A DNA stretch of 64,000 nt from Clostridia bacterium (GCA_017937655.1 JAGBDE010000030.1:1-64000); one strand, 5' to 3'. Shown: positions 43,257 through 52,173, numbered from the stretch's first letter. Made by a program: numbers and translations. The notes: a model not told the origin generated them from the letters alone.

Positions 43257-43276
43257 TTTCATATCGGGCTTTTTTT
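43249..43276 (+). terminator. Terminator-like hairpin at the end of the portal gene
   Basis: AAGCCTGA (43249-43256) pairs with TCGGGCTT (43264-43271) with one G-U pair and a T-run. It overlaps the portal stop codon. Downstream genes would need readthrough or a new promoter. Confidence 0.75.
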
Positions 43277-43288
43277 ATATAACAAGAA

Positions 43289-43310
43289 CGCGCCGGACTT
43301 GAACGGCGCG
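43289..43310 (+). other. GC-rich hairpin before the scaffold gene
   Basis: CGCGCCG at 43289-43295 pairs perfectly with CGGCGCG at 43304-43310 around an 8-base loop, directly before AAGGAGG (43314-43320) of the scaffold gene. It may set the copy number of the message or protect it. There is no T-run. Confidence 0.55.
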
Positions 43311-43324
43311 GGCAAGGAGGAATC

Positions 43325-43804
43325 ATGGAACAAAGACCTGCATTGGAGGAAAAACAGGGAAACCGCGAGCTGGACGAGCTGCTCCGGACAAACGTGGAAC
43401 TGCAGAGCCAGTTTGACCGGAAGATCAGCCAGGCCCTCAGCAAGGCAAGAGCCGGCTGGGAAAAGGAGCATGGAGAGACATCGGCCAGGATCAGGGAGGC
43501 GGAAGAAAAGGCGCAGGAGCAGGAACGGCTGCTCAGCCAGCGGGAGGCGGAGCTGAGCCTGCGGGAACGCAAGGCGTTGGCCCGGATCACGCTGCAGGAG
43601 AAGGGACTGCCCGGCGACTTGGAAAGCTGCCTGGATCTGACCGACGAGGAAAGCCTGAACCTGAGCATGGCAAGCCTGGAAACTGCCTTCAAGGGGCAAG
43701 TGCGAAAAGCGGTGGAGGATCAGCTGCGGGGGCTGCCGCCCAAGAGCAGCGGACATTCTTCCGGCCATATGGGCCAGATCCGCGCCGCACTGGGACTGAA
43801 ATAA
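43325..43804 (+). CDS. Capsid scaffolding protein (DUF4355-like)
   Basis: A 159-residue, very charged helical protein, rich in Glu, Lys and Arg, with a central coiled coil (about 20-85, ELDELLRTNVELQSQFDRKI...). Scaffolds of the DUF4355 type lie between portal and capsid in this phage group, which matches here. It drives procapsid assembly and is normally lost on maturation. The ATG at 43325 follows AAGGAGGAATC. Internal sequence has no catalytic feature. Confidence 0.8.
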   Translation: MEQRPALEEKQGNRELDELLRTNVELQSQFDRKISQALSKARAGWEKEHGETSARIREAEEKAQEQERLLSQREAELSLRERKALARITLQEKGLPGDLESCLDLTDEESLNLSMASLETAFKGQVRKAVEDQLRGLPPKSSGHSSGHMGQIRAALGLK

Positions 43805-43827
43805 CCAACTAAGAAAGGATGAAGAAA

Positions 43828-44697
43828 ATGGCAAACAATATTACTCTTTTCAGCCAGGTAGTGCCTATGCTGGACGAGGTTTACACCGCTTCCAGCAAGA
43901 GCGCCGTGCTGGACGGCAACCAGGAACTGGTTCGTGCCGGCGCCAACGCCAACGAACTGGTCATTCCCAAGATCAGCATGGACGGCCTGGCTGATTACAG
44001 CCGCAACGGCGGTTACATCGGCGGCGACGTGACCCTGACCAACGAAACCGTGGTGTGCAACTTCGACCGTGGCCGTATGTTCGTCATCGACCAGATGGAC
44101 AACGAGGAAACCGCCGGCGTGGCCTTTGGCATGCTGGCCGGTGAGTTCATCCGCACCAAGGTGGTGCCGGAATTGGACGCTTTCCGCTTTGCCAAGTATG
44201 CCCAGGCCGAGAATATCAGCAGCGAGGAAGGCACTCTGGCTGACGGCGGCGAGGTACTGGCTGCCCTGCGCGCCGCTGCCAACGATCTGGACATGAACGA
44301 GGTGCCTAGTGAGGATCGCTATCTGTTCATCACCCCTGCGCTGCTGGGCATGGTGGAGGACCTGGACACCACCAAGAGCCGCTATGTGCTGAACAACTTT
44401 GCCAAGGTGGTGACCGTGCCCCAGGGCCGTTTCTACACCAGCATCAAGCAGAAGAGCGGCCAGAGCGGCGAAACCGACGGCGGCTACGTGAAGGCTGACG
44501 ACGGCGCTGACATCAACTTCATGGTGGTGCAGAAGAACGCTGTGATTCAGTTCACCAAGCACGCCGCCCCCAAGGTGGTCGCCCCCGACAAGAATCCTGA
44601 CGCTGACGCCTGGAAGTTTGGCTACCGTCAGGTGGGCATTGCCGACGTGTACGAAAACAAGGTGGCCGGTATTTACGTCCATCACAAGGGTGTGTGA
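43828..44697 (+). CDS. Major capsid protein
   Basis: A 289-residue coat protein by position after the scaffold and by composition (MANNITLFSQVVPMLDEVYTASSKSAVLDGN). It has the long N-terminal helix and beta-rich body of the HK97 fold, though I assign it by synteny more than motif. The ATG at 43828 is placed 10 bases after AAAGGAT; the ATG at 43819 is inside that site. Codon use is biased like that of a highly expressed gene. An internal KADDGADINFMVV segment is part of the beta region. Confidence 0.85.
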   Translation: MANNITLFSQVVPMLDEVYTASSKSAVLDGNQELVRAGANANELVIPKISMDGLADYSRNGGYIGGDVTLTNETVVCNFDRGRMFVIDQMDNEETAGVAFGMLAGEFIRTKVVPELDAFRFAKYAQAENISSEEGTLADGGEVLAALRAAANDLDMNEVPSEDRYLFITPALLGMVEDLDTTKSRYVLNNFAKVVTVPQGRFYTSIKQKSGQSGETDGGYVKADDGADINFMVVQKNAVIQFTKHAAPKVVAPDKNPDADAWKFGYRQVGIADVYENKVAGIYVHHKGV

Positions 44698-44702
44698 CGG
44701 CG

Positions 44703-44996
44703 ATGACGGAACTGGAAAAGCTGCGCCGGAGACTGGGCAAAACCGACCTGGAGGATGCGCTGCTGACCGACCTACTTGAGGACGCCGAGGGGTACATTCT
44801 TGCGTACACGGGCCTGACGGAATTGCCCCAGGGCCTGGCGGGGACGAAGCTGGAGCTGGCCTGCGTGCTGCATAACCGCATGGGTATGCAGGGGGAAACC
44901 GGCCATGCCGAGGGCGGGATCTCCGTGACGGCGGAGGGACTGCCTGAAAACATCCGGCTGGTGCTGAACCGCTACCGCCGGGCAAGGGTGGTGTGA
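44703..44996 (+). CDS. Head-tail connector protein
   Basis: A 97-residue helical protein (MTELEKLRRRLGKTDLEDALLTDLLEDAEGYILAYTG...) with the pattern of small phage head-completion proteins of the gp6/QLRG type, ending RLVLNRYRRARVV. It directly follows the capsid gene. The ATG at 44703 is preceded by AAGGGTG. It would sit below the portal to extend the neck. Assignment rests on length, composition and order. Confidence 0.75.
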   Translation: MTELEKLRRRLGKTDLEDALLTDLLEDAEGYILAYTGLTELPQGLAGTKLELACVLHNRMGMQGETGHAEGGISVTAEGLPENIRLVLNRYRRARVV

Positions 44997-44998
44997 GC

Positions 44999-45352
44999 AT
45001 GAACGTCTTGAGAGCGGGAGAAAGCAGGGTGACCGTGAAGAAGCCTGTGTTTCAGCGGGTGACGGATGCGGTGGAGCCTTGCTTTGAAGAAAGCGGCGTG
45101 GAGATCCTGGCGGCGATCCAGCCTGTGAGCGCCGAGATGAAGCAGCGGCTGTACGGCGAGGAAAAAGCGGAGCTGTGCCTGATGCTGACCAGCACGGCCA
45201 TGGAGCTGAAAGAAGGCTTTGGTGTGTGCGTGGAACGGCAGGACGGTGTGTGCGATTTCCAGATTGCCAGGCCGGTGGAACGCTGGATGGGCCACAAGCG
45301 GGCCATTCTCAGGCGGCTTCGGGAGGATGAAGATGGCGCTGGAGAACCTTAA
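44999..45352 (+). CDS. Head-closure/neck protein candidate
   Basis: A 117-residue beta-rich protein (MNVLRAGESRVTVKKPVFQRVTDAVEPC...), the second of four small genes between capsid and tail tube. Its position fits a head-closure or stopper protein. There is no recognised family motif. The start is ATG 44999, with a GTG at 44993 as an alternative; the gene overlaps the previous stop. It ends overlapping the HK97-gp10-like gene. Confidence 0.6.
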   Translation: MNVLRAGESRVTVKKPVFQRVTDAVEPCFEESGVEILAAIQPVSAEMKQRLYGEEKAELCLMLTSTAMELKEGFGVCVERQDGVCDFQIARPVERWMGHKRAILRRLREDEDGAGEP

Positions 45353-45632
45353 GGCCATGATCCTGGCGGCTGCGGAAAGCGGCATCGGCGAGGCATGCGC
45401 GGAGATCCAGTCGCTGGCCCAGGACATGTGCCCCGTGGATACCGGCGACCTGAAGGGAAGCATCGCGGTGAGCGGTGGCGGCCTGTCGGGCCAGGTATCA
45501 GCGGGGAGCGCTCATGCCGGATTTGTGGAGCTGGGTACGGCCAAAATGGCCGCCCAGCCCTTTCTTTACCCCGCATTCAGCGCGGTAAAGGGAACCGTGG
45601 CTGCAAAAATCGCCGCGCATTTGGGAGGTTGA
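45333..45632 (+). CDS. HK97 gp10-like head-tail joining protein
   Basis: A 99-residue protein with ALENLKAMILAAAESGIGEACAEIQSLAQDMCPVDTGDLKGSI and FVELGTAKMAAQPFLYPAF, the signature pattern of the HK97-gp10 family. It is needed for tail attachment. The ATG at 45333 is 6 bases from GGGAGG, and the gene overlaps the end of the preceding one by 20 bases. The family match is strong. Confidence 0.85.
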   Translation: MALENLKAMILAAAESGIGEACAEIQSLAQDMCPVDTGDLKGSIAVSGGGLSGQVSAGSAHAGFVELGTAKMAAQPFLYPAFSAVKGTVAAKIAAHLGG

Positions 45633-45636
45633 TGAA

Positions 45637-45984
45637 ATGCTGCAAACGGAAGGAAAGCGGATTGCCGATGCGCTGGGTGAGATCGGGATGCTGCGAAAGG
45701 TCAGCCGGGGCTGGCACGAGGGGGAGATGAAGCTGCCCTGTGCCGTTGTTCAGATGTCGGGCGAAAAAACCGCCGGACATTGGGACGACCGGGAATACCT
45801 GACGGAAGTGACCGCTTACGTGCGCTGTTATGGCAAAAACGCTGGTGAGCTGGAAATGCTCGCTCCGCTGGTGAGAGAGGCCATGGAGGGCCTGGGATAT
45901 CAGCGGGAATTTGCCTGGGAGGACGGCAATGGCGCCGCCCTCGGGCTGGTGGAAAGATACAAAACCTATTTGACCAATATTTGA
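45637..45984 (+). CDS. Tail terminator/completion protein candidate
   Basis: A 115-residue protein (MLQTEGKRIADALGEIGMLRKVSRGWHEGE...) with an alternating helix-strand layout, fourth in the connector block and immediately before the major tail protein. This is the usual place for the tail terminator. Conserved VVQMSGEKTAGHWDDREY is not assigned to a known motif. The ATG at 45637 follows TTGGGAGG. Confidence 0.65.
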   Translation: MLQTEGKRIADALGEIGMLRKVSRGWHEGEMKLPCAVVQMSGEKTAGHWDDREYLTEVTAYVRCYGKNAGELEMLAPLVREAMEGLGYQREFAWEDGNGAALGLVERYKTYLTNI

Positions 45985-45998
45985 AAGGATGAGGATGA

Positions 45999-46583
45999 AT
46001 GATTCAGAAACGTGCTGCAACCGGTTTTAAGGGTATGGCCCTTGCTCCTGTGATTGAGAACTCTATGACCGAATATTTGACTGAGGGTGCCACTCCCCTG
46101 CCGTATGCTGGCAGCATGACCCGTACGGCCAAGGAAAGTGTGACTGATCTGTATTACGATGATGATCTCTACGCTCAGATCAAGGACGTGATGGGTGAGG
46201 ATGTGGAGATCCGCCTGGCGGAAGTGCCCCTGTCCATGATGGATTACCTGGGCCTGGGACATTTTGACATTGAAAACGAAGCCCTGGAGGCTGATTTCAA
46301 TGCGGCTGGCAAAGAGTTTGCCCTGCGTTTTGTGGTGGATACCGTCAGCGGTCTGCCCTTCTACTTCAATTATCGCGTATTCCAGGTGACTGGCATCAAG
46401 TTTGACAATTTCAATACCAAGAAGGACAACGTAAACGTGTGCGAAGTGATTATCACCGGCGTGTTTAAGCGTCCTGCACTGCCTGGCCTGGCTCCTTGGA
46501 CCGTCATGCAGCTCAAGGAAGACAAGAGCAATCAGACTATGTGTAACGAGTTTTTGACTGACTACGAAAGCAAGCCTGAATAA
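45999..46583 (+). CDS. Major tail (tube) protein
   Basis: A 194-residue beta-rich protein (MIQKRAATGFKGMALAPVIENSMTEYLTEGATPLPYAG...) with the ADFNAAGKEFALRFVVDTVSGLPF... core expected for siphophage tail tubes. It is placed between connector genes and tail chaperones, and has a strong AAAGGATGAGG site. It is likely the most abundant tail component. Its codons are slightly richer in T than the neighbours, probably without meaning. Confidence 0.8.
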   Translation: MIQKRAATGFKGMALAPVIENSMTEYLTEGATPLPYAGSMTRTAKESVTDLYYDDDLYAQIKDVMGEDVEIRLAEVPLSMMDYLGLGHFDIENEALEADFNAAGKEFALRFVVDTVSGLPFYFNYRVFQVTGIKFDNFNTKKDNVNVCEVIITGVFKRPALPGLAPWTVMQLKEDKSNQTMCNEFLTDYESKPE

Positions 46584-46639
46584 TTTGTTGGCAAGGCCGG
46601 GCGGGTGGGTTGGGATGGCTTTGCGAAAGGATGAAAAAG

Positions 46640-47089
46640 ATGGCAACTGGTAAGAACAGCGTGATCAAATCCTTGCCCAGAGAAAAGCTGGTGCGGGGCT
46701 ATCGAGTGGAGCGGATGCCCATCGGCAGATATTTGCAGGCACTGCGACTTTTGCAGGAGGCGCCGGAGGAGTGGCTGCGAGAGATCCTTCCGGAAAGGGA
46801 CGGTATGCCTGTTTTGTCGGCCCTGAAGGAGATGGACGTTTCCCAGCTGCAGAAGGTGTTCCTGAACGCGGCGGCGGTGCTGCCGGAAAAGGCGGTGAGC
46901 CTGTTTGCTGAGGTATCGGGCATTGAGGAGGAAAAGCTGCTTTCGGATCCGGACATCGGCCTGGATGGATTGCTGGAATTGATGAAAGCGTTCTGGGAGG
47001 TCAACGGGCTGGAAAATTTTTTGCGGGGAGCCGCGGAAGTCGGCCGAAAAATCCGGCAGTGGACGAGGACCGCTGGCTCCAAAGGCTGA
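46640..47089 (+). CDS. Tail assembly chaperone (upstream frame, gpG-like)
   Basis: A 149-residue helical protein (MATGKNSVIKSLPREKLVRGYRVERMP...) before the tape measure gene, in the position of siphophage tail chaperones. Slippery heptamer T-TTT-TTG (47017-47023) lies in the proper frame near its end, and the overlapping -1 frame stays open to 47265. A -1 frameshift would make a ~208-residue fusion; unshifted ribosomes would stop at 47089. The start at 46640 follows AAAGGATG at the same spacing as the capsid gene. The gpG/gpGT arrangement is a known design of these genes. Confidence 0.82.
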   Translation: MATGKNSVIKSLPREKLVRGYRVERMPIGRYLQALRLLQEAPEEWLREILPERDGMPVLSALKEMDVSQLQKVFLNAAAVLPEKAVSLFAEVSGIEEEKLLSDPDIGLDGLLELMKAFWEVNGLENFLRGAAEVGRKIRQWTRTAGSKG

Positions 47090-47265
47090 TTGCGTCCGCC
47101 CTTTGCATGGGCATTGGCAAACGGGAGCTGATGGAGGATTACTACATGGACGAAATTGGCGACATTCTGGGTCAGTGGAACCGCCTGCACAACCCGGACA
47201 GGGTGGAGACCATGGAGGTGGACGCCCAGGAGTTTCTGGGCGAAGGCGGAGAATGGCTGGAATAG
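47059..47265 (+). CDS. Tail assembly chaperone extension (-1 frame, gpT-like)
   Basis: The open -1 frame relative to the preceding gene, first start GTG at 47059, with MDEDRWLQRLIASALCMGIG... and an acidic end. There is no good SD for an independent start. The frame is open from at least 47020, just downstream of T-TTT-TTG, so it is best read as the frameshifted half of the tail chaperone, contributing 80 residues. Its TAG stop at 47263-47265 shows that TAG is a normal stop in this module. Confidence 0.7.
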   Translation: MDEDRWLQRLIASALCMGIGKRELMEDYYMDEIGDILGQWNRLHNPDRVETMEVDAQEFLGEGGEWLE

Positions 47266-47282
47266 AAAAGAGGTGAGAGATT

Positions 47283-49601
47283 TTGACGCTGGATGAATTG
47301 ACAGTAAAGATATCCGTGGCGGCCGATCAGGCCATGGCAGCCATTGACGGACTGATTAAGAAGGAGCAGGAACTGCGGAACGCTTTCAGCGGAAGCTACA
47401 AGATCAGCGTGAACACGGACGGCGTGGAAAAGACGCTGGATTTCCGCAGAAGCTTTTTGAATGCGCGCTCTCAGCTGGACAGCCTGGTGCCGGACTTTGA
47501 GAAGTGGCTCAGGGATAAGTACGACGGGATGATTGAAAGCCTGGAAAGCGAAGGCGTGCAGGTGTCCGACCGAATGCGGGAGGGCTTCTATCAGGTGCTG
47601 AGGAATGCGTTTTCTCTGGCGGAGTTTGATTCCTTCGGGGAACTGGAGACGAGCGTAACATCCACCCTGGCAAGACTGGCAGACGCCATGCGTGACCCCA
47701 TGCTGGGCCAAGCGGTGGATACGTTGAACGGCTACTGGGACGCCATGGCAAACGGCATGGAACGGCTGAACGAGGCACAGCGCACGGATATGACCGGCGC
47801 GTGGAAAAAGGTTTTTGATGACGACGGCCCGCTGGTGGAGCTGCTCAGCGATATTCCCGGCATCACGGAGATGGCGGCACAGGGACTGATGGCCCTGTCG
47901 CTGAACATGGACGAAGCGGGAGTGGCTGCGCTGGAAATGGGCGATGGGCTTATGCAAAGCGGCACCCAGGCGGAAAATGCCGGAACGAAGATGGAAAGTA
48001 TGGCCCAGATGACGGGCAGCATGTCGGAGGCGCTGAAGGAGCAGAAAGCTGCGCTGAAGGATTCTCTGACTCAGCTGAATCAGTTGGGAAGACAGACGTC
48101 GGCCTTGAACAACGTGAAAAAGATGGCCCAGCAGCTGTCGGAAGGCAAAAAGGGCGGCCGGGAATACCGGGATGCGCTGAAACAGCTGGGCAACGAAATG
48201 CAGAAGGCAGGCGCATCTGCTGGGGATGCAGGCCAGGAAATGGGCAGCATGGAGCAGGCCATCGGCCAGGCGGAAAAGGGAGTACAGACTGCCGCAGGGA
48301 ACATCGCCGGGCAGCTGGAGAGCATCATCTCCTGGGCCACCGGCGCCCAGAACAGCCTGCAGATTTCTGGCAGCGCAAGCGTCAACACGGGGCCTGCGAT
48401 ATCGTCCCTGAATGGACTGATCGCCGTGGCACAGCAGGCGCTGGCGGTTTTGAGCGCGTTGGGTGTGGCACAGTCCGGCGGGGCATCCTCCGGGGGAAAA
48501 CGCGGCGGCGGAGGCGGTGGCGGCGGCAAAAGTGCAGCTGACAAGGCCGAAGAGGAACGCCGCAAAGCCATCGAAGCGGATTATGAGATCATTGCCCATA
48601 AGAGGCATATGAATGAGATCAGCTTCGAAGAAGAAATCAAAATGCTGGACGCGCTGGCGAAGAAGCATCAGCTGAACGCCGAGGAACGGATGGAGTGGGA
48701 AGAGAAGGTCTACGACCTGAAGCAGGACATCCTGGAGCGGGATGCAGAGGCGGTGGACAGGCTGTCCGACGGCGTGTCGGAGGCGCTTGAACGTCGGTAC
48801 GACGCTATGCGAACCGCGGAAATGCAACGGCTGGAGGAGAGCCGGTCGGCCTGGGAAAAATGGCGGGACGATAGTGTCCGGGCCATCGAAGAGCAGATTG
48901 ATGCGTTGGACCGGCTGGCTGAAACTGAGGACCGGGAAGCCAAGGATGCGGAGGAGCTGCGGAAGATTGAGAAGCTGCGGCAGGAGATCCTGTACGAGCA
49001 GGACGATTTCAACCGGGAAAAGCTGACCCGCCAATTGGAAAACGCCGAAAAGAGCCGGGAAGAACGGCTGCGGAGGCTACAGCTGGAGGACGAGAAGGCG
49101 GCCCTGGAGAAGGAAATTGGCCTGATTGAAGAAAAGGCGGAAAAGCAGTTTGCGGCCCTGGATGAAGAAGAAAAGCGAATAGAGGCCTACTACGAGGAGC
49201 GGCTGAAGGCGGCCAACATCCAGGCGGAGGCAGAAAGACTGATCCTGGCAACGGAGCAGGATCAGCTGTTGAAACTGCTGTATCAGTATGTGCCAGAATA
49301 CAACGCGCTTGGTCAGACTTTGGGCGAAAAGCTGCTGGACGGCTTTATGAGCCGGGTGGGGAACATCACGGCCTGGTTTGAGGATTTTGGCGCGCAGCTT
49401 GCGGGGATGCAAGAAAGCTTGGCGCAGAACGCGCTTTCTGCGGCAGACGGTTTCTATTCTGGCCGGGAAAGCCTGACGGCGGGCCAAAGCGGCGTGGTGG
49501 TGAACCAGAGCGTGAACTTCAACGAGCCGGTGGAAAGCCCCGCCCAGGTGGCAAGGCGCATGTCCGACGTGAATGACGCGCTGGGGCAGCTGCTGGCGTA
49601 A
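47283..49601 (+). CDS. Tail tape measure protein
   Basis: A 772-residue protein that determines tail length and fills the tube. The first ~400 residues are helical with Met and Gln; a glycine-rich stretch (about 400-412) precedes long Glu/Lys/Arg coiled coils to about 650. The ~GNITAWFEDFGAQLAGMQ tail follows. The start is TTG at 47283, preceded by AAGAGGTGAGAG. By the rule of about 1.5 angstrom per residue this would give a tail somewhat above 100 nm; that is an estimate. No lytic transglycosylase or peptidase domain is seen. Confidence 0.88.
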   Translation: MTLDELTVKISVAADQAMAAIDGLIKKEQELRNAFSGSYKISVNTDGVEKTLDFRRSFLNARSQLDSLVPDFEKWLRDKYDGMIESLESEGVQVSDRMREGFYQVLRNAFSLAEFDSFGELETSVTSTLARLADAMRDPMLGQAVDTLNGYWDAMANGMERLNEAQRTDMTGAWKKVFDDDGPLVELLSDIPGITEMAAQGLMALSLNMDEAGVAALEMGDGLMQSGTQAENAGTKMESMAQMTGSMSEALKEQKAALKDSLTQLNQLGRQTSALNNVKKMAQQLSEGKKGGREYRDALKQLGNEMQKAGASAGDAGQEMGSMEQAIGQAEKGVQTAAGNIAGQLESIISWATGAQNSLQISGSASVNTGPAISSLNGLIAVAQQALAVLSALGVAQSGGASSGGKRGGGGGGGGKSAADKAEEERRKAIEADYEIIAHKRHMNEISFEEEIKMLDALAKKHQLNAEERMEWEEKVYDLKQDILERDAEAVDRLSDGVSEALERRYDAMRTAEMQRLEESRSAWEKWRDDSVRAIEEQIDALDRLAETEDREAKDAEELRKIEKLRQEILYEQDDFNREKLTRQLENAEKSREERLRRLQLEDEKAALEKEIGLIEEKAEKQFAALDEEEKRIEAYYEERLKAANIQAEAERLILATEQDQLLKLLYQYVPEYNALGQTLGEKLLDGFMSRVGNITAWFEDFGAQLAGMQESLAQNALSAADGFYSGRESLTAGQSGVVVNQSVNFNEPVESPAQVARRMSDVNDALGQLLA

Positions 49602-49614
49602 GGAGTGTGATGGA

Positions 49615-50487
49615 ATGCAGAGATTGATTTATGAAAACATTCTGGGGGAGCAGGTGGAATTTTATCATGCGCCCTTTGTGCTTTGCAGCGTGCAGGGCAC
49701 AGGCATGAATGAACTGAAGATCAGCGCCGTTTCCGGGTCGTACCAGCAGGGCGAGGTGATCACCGGGCTGAAGCGGGAAAGCCGCAGGGTGAAGGTGGCG
49801 CTGCATCTGATGGCAAAAAGTCGGGAGGAGCTGTATCGCTTGCGGTCAGAACTGGTGGGCAGGCTTAGCCCGGACAAGGCCTTCGACGGCACAAAGCGTG
49901 CAAGGATCATCTACCAGAATGACTTTTGCACCCGGTGGACCTGGGCCACGCCGGAATACGGCAGCCATTGGAACGAGCGCAAGCAGAACGTTCACCCGTC
50001 CCTGACGGTGACCTTCCGCTGCGAAAGTCCCTTCTGGTACGGCATGGAAAAGAAGGAAACTGTATTTCTGGAACGAAAGACCGGTTTCAAGCTGCCCATG
50101 CAGTTACCCTTTCAGCTGGGCAATAAGGTGTTTGGTCAAGTGGTATACAACGGCGGTACGAATGATGCTCCGGTAAGGATAACCGTGGTGGGTAACGGCG
50201 AAGCACCGCAGTTGCTGAACAAGACCACCGGGGCAGTGATCCGGCTGGTATCGCCCCTGCCCTATGGGGACGTGTTGGCTGTGGATACGGATTCTACCTC
50301 CCTACGGGCGGTGATCAGGCACACGGACGGTAGCGAGGAAAATGGCTTTGGGCTGCTGAGCCCGGAGAGCAGCGTTTCCGCATTTTGGTTGAAGCCTGGC
50401 ATGAACGAGTTGAAATATGTGGCAGGCTATGGTGGAAGTTCCAGTGAGATCCGTGTGAGCTGGTACGAACGCTTTGAGGGTGTGTAA
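49615..50487 (+). CDS. Distal tail protein (Dit, phage tail component)
   Basis: A 290-residue protein of the siphophage distal tail family, with the N-terminal tube-like hub (MQRLIYENILGEQVEFYHAPFVLCSVQGTG) and the ITGLKRESRRVKVALHLMAKSREELYRLRSELV segment, and a C-terminal beta domain. It forms the ring between tail tube and baseplate. ATG at 49615 follows AAGGAGTG. The long upstream frame is not needed. Confidence 0.85.
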   Translation: MQRLIYENILGEQVEFYHAPFVLCSVQGTGMNELKISAVSGSYQQGEVITGLKRESRRVKVALHLMAKSREELYRLRSELVGRLSPDKAFDGTKRARIIYQNDFCTRWTWATPEYGSHWNERKQNVHPSLTVTFRCESPFWYGMEKKETVFLERKTGFKLPMQLPFQLGNKVFGQVVYNGGTNDAPVRITVVGNGEAPQLLNKTTGAVIRLVSPLPYGDVLAVDTDSTSLRAVIRHTDGSEENGFGLLSPESSVSAFWLKPGMNELKYVAGYGGSSSEIRVSWYERFEGV

Positions 50488-50502
50488 GGAGGAGACCATC
50501 TG

Positions 50503-51585
50503 ATGCAGACGATTTTGATGATGGACTTCGGCTTCCGGCTGCTTTGCGAGATCCCGCATTTTGTGAACCTGACCATTCGCCGCTCTTTTTGGGGGGTGGG
50601 CGCATTTCAGCTGACCCTGGATAGGGGGATGATGGGCTGGGATCAGGTGGAGCCTGACCGGCTGCTGTATCTGCCCGAACGGCCGGAGGTGATGCTGCTT
50701 ACAGAAAAGGTACTGCGCACGGAAAACAAGGTGACCATTACCGGCGTGCAGCTCAAAGGGCTGTGCAAGCGGCGCATCTGCGTGCCGTCCCGGCTGGAAA
50801 ATGCGGACGAAGCTTACCAGGCCTTTGGATGGGATCGGTTCAATGGGGATGCGGAAAGCGCGTACCTGCATTATGCGGAAAACAATCTGACAGCCCCGGA
50901 GGACGAAAAGCGGAAGATGCCCGGCCTGGTGCTGGCAGAGAACGCTCACCGGGGCCAGGTACTGCCCTGGCAGGCTCGGTTTGACAGGCTGCATGACCTA
51001 CTGGAGGACATCGGCCAGGCGACGGGACTGGGCTGGGACATCCGCCCGGATTTTGAACACAGGCAGTTTGTGTTCATGGCCTGGGAAGGCAGAGACCTGA
51101 CCAGCGGCGGCCGATTGGCCACTCTTAGCCGGGAACTGGGAAACGTGGACGGCGCAAGGCTCTGCGTGGATAGAAGTGGGGAAATTGGCACGGTGTACGC
51201 AGGGGGCGGCGGTGAGGACGAAAACCGGCTGATCCTCAGCGTGGGAAACGAGACGGAAGGCTTTGCTCGCAGGGAGGGCTGGACAGATGTGGCCGGCGCA
51301 GAAGACGCGGAAATGCTGCGCATGGGAGCAGAGAGGAAAATCGCCCCGGAAAAGCGGACGTTGACCGTGGAGATGACCGACAACGGCCTGTGCCGTTACG
51401 GCCGGGATTACGACGTGGGGGATGTGATCTGCATCCGTGCGGAGGGGTACGGTATGAACGCCCGGCTGATTGAAATGGAAGAGGTGCTGGAGGATGGAAG
51501 GCGCAGCCTGAAGGCAACCTTCGGGGACGCGCCGGTGACCCTGACCAGCATTCTGAAAATGAAGGAGAAAGGATCGGCAAGATAA
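50503..51585 (+). CDS. ReqiPepy6 Gp37-like tail protein (Tal-like hub)
   Basis: A 360-residue protein of the siphovirus ReqiPepy6 Gp37-like family, the tail-associated hub that follows Dit in many Firmicutes siphophages. It begins with MQTILMMDFGFRLLCEIPHFVNLTI and contains SFWGVGAFQLTLDR, a YAGGGGEDENRLILSV segment and a C-terminal DVGDVICIRAEGYGMNARLIEMEEVLED block. AAGGAGGAG precedes the ATG. It ends one base before the next gene. Confidence 0.85.
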   Translation: MQTILMMDFGFRLLCEIPHFVNLTIRRSFWGVGAFQLTLDRGMMGWDQVEPDRLLYLPERPEVMLLTEKVLRTENKVTITGVQLKGLCKRRICVPSRLENADEAYQAFGWDRFNGDAESAYLHYAENNLTAPEDEKRKMPGLVLAENAHRGQVLPWQARFDRLHDLLEDIGQATGLGWDIRPDFEHRQFVFMAWEGRDLTSGGRLATLSRELGNVDGARLCVDRSGEIGTVYAGGGGEDENRLILSVGNETEGFARREGWTDVAGAEDAEMLRMGAERKIAPEKRTLTVEMTDNGLCRYGRDYDVGDVICIRAEGYGMNARLIEMEEVLEDGRRSLKATFGDAPVTLTSILKMKEKGSAR

Positions 51586-52173
51586 ATGGCAAAGGAATTT
51601 TTCGGTTTTTTTGACAGCATATCCGACGATGAACGAGAGTACGACGCGGAAGAGTTTGCACATATTCTGCGCGCCTCTATGCGCAATGGTATTACAAGCC
51701 ACGCGGAAAACGGCCTGCGGGTGGTTCAGGACGGCTCGTCTCTGCGCACCAAGGTTACACCCGGTGGCTGTGTAATTAACGGATACCTGTACGTGCTGTC
51801 TGACGACGGCGGTGAATGGATGAACTTCGAACATGTGGCGGCAGTAGGCAGTCAGCGTTGGGATCGGATTGTTGCCAGGCTGGATAAGCGTGTGGATGCA
51901 CGTCGAATTAGTCTGAAACTGCTGGTAGGCGTTTCTGGTCAGGATGCTCCGGCATTAACGCGCAACGATTATGTATATGAGATTTCGTTGGCAAAGGTAT
52001 GCGTTCGCCCTGGTGCAACTGCTATTTCTGCGACTGATATTGTGGATGAACGTATGGACGAAAATCTTTGCGGCGCTGCGGTGCCGGTGTGGCTGACTGG
52101 AGATAAACTGGGACAGCAGTTTACGGTAGAGTCGATCACCAATGCAGAGATTGACGCAATGATGAACGCGTAA
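51586..52173 (+). CDS. Baseplate protein candidate (BppU-like)
   Basis: A 195-residue protein directly after the hub (MAKEFFGFFDSISDDEREYDAEEFAHILRASM...). It resembles baseplate proteins with a DGSSLRTKVTPGGCVINGYLYVLSDDGGEW beta region and is common in clostridial siphophages. It begins at the base after the previous stop with AAAGGATCGGC as site. Exact role (baseplate wedge or receptor-binding carrier) is not clear. Confidence 0.7.
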   Translation: MAKEFFGFFDSISDDEREYDAEEFAHILRASMRNGITSHAENGLRVVQDGSSLRTKVTPGGCVINGYLYVLSDDGGEWMNFEHVAAVGSQRWDRIVARLDKRVDARRISLKLLVGVSGQDAPALTRNDYVYEISLAKVCVRPGATAISATDIVDERMDENLCGAAVPVWLTGDKLGQQFTVESITNAEIDAMMNA

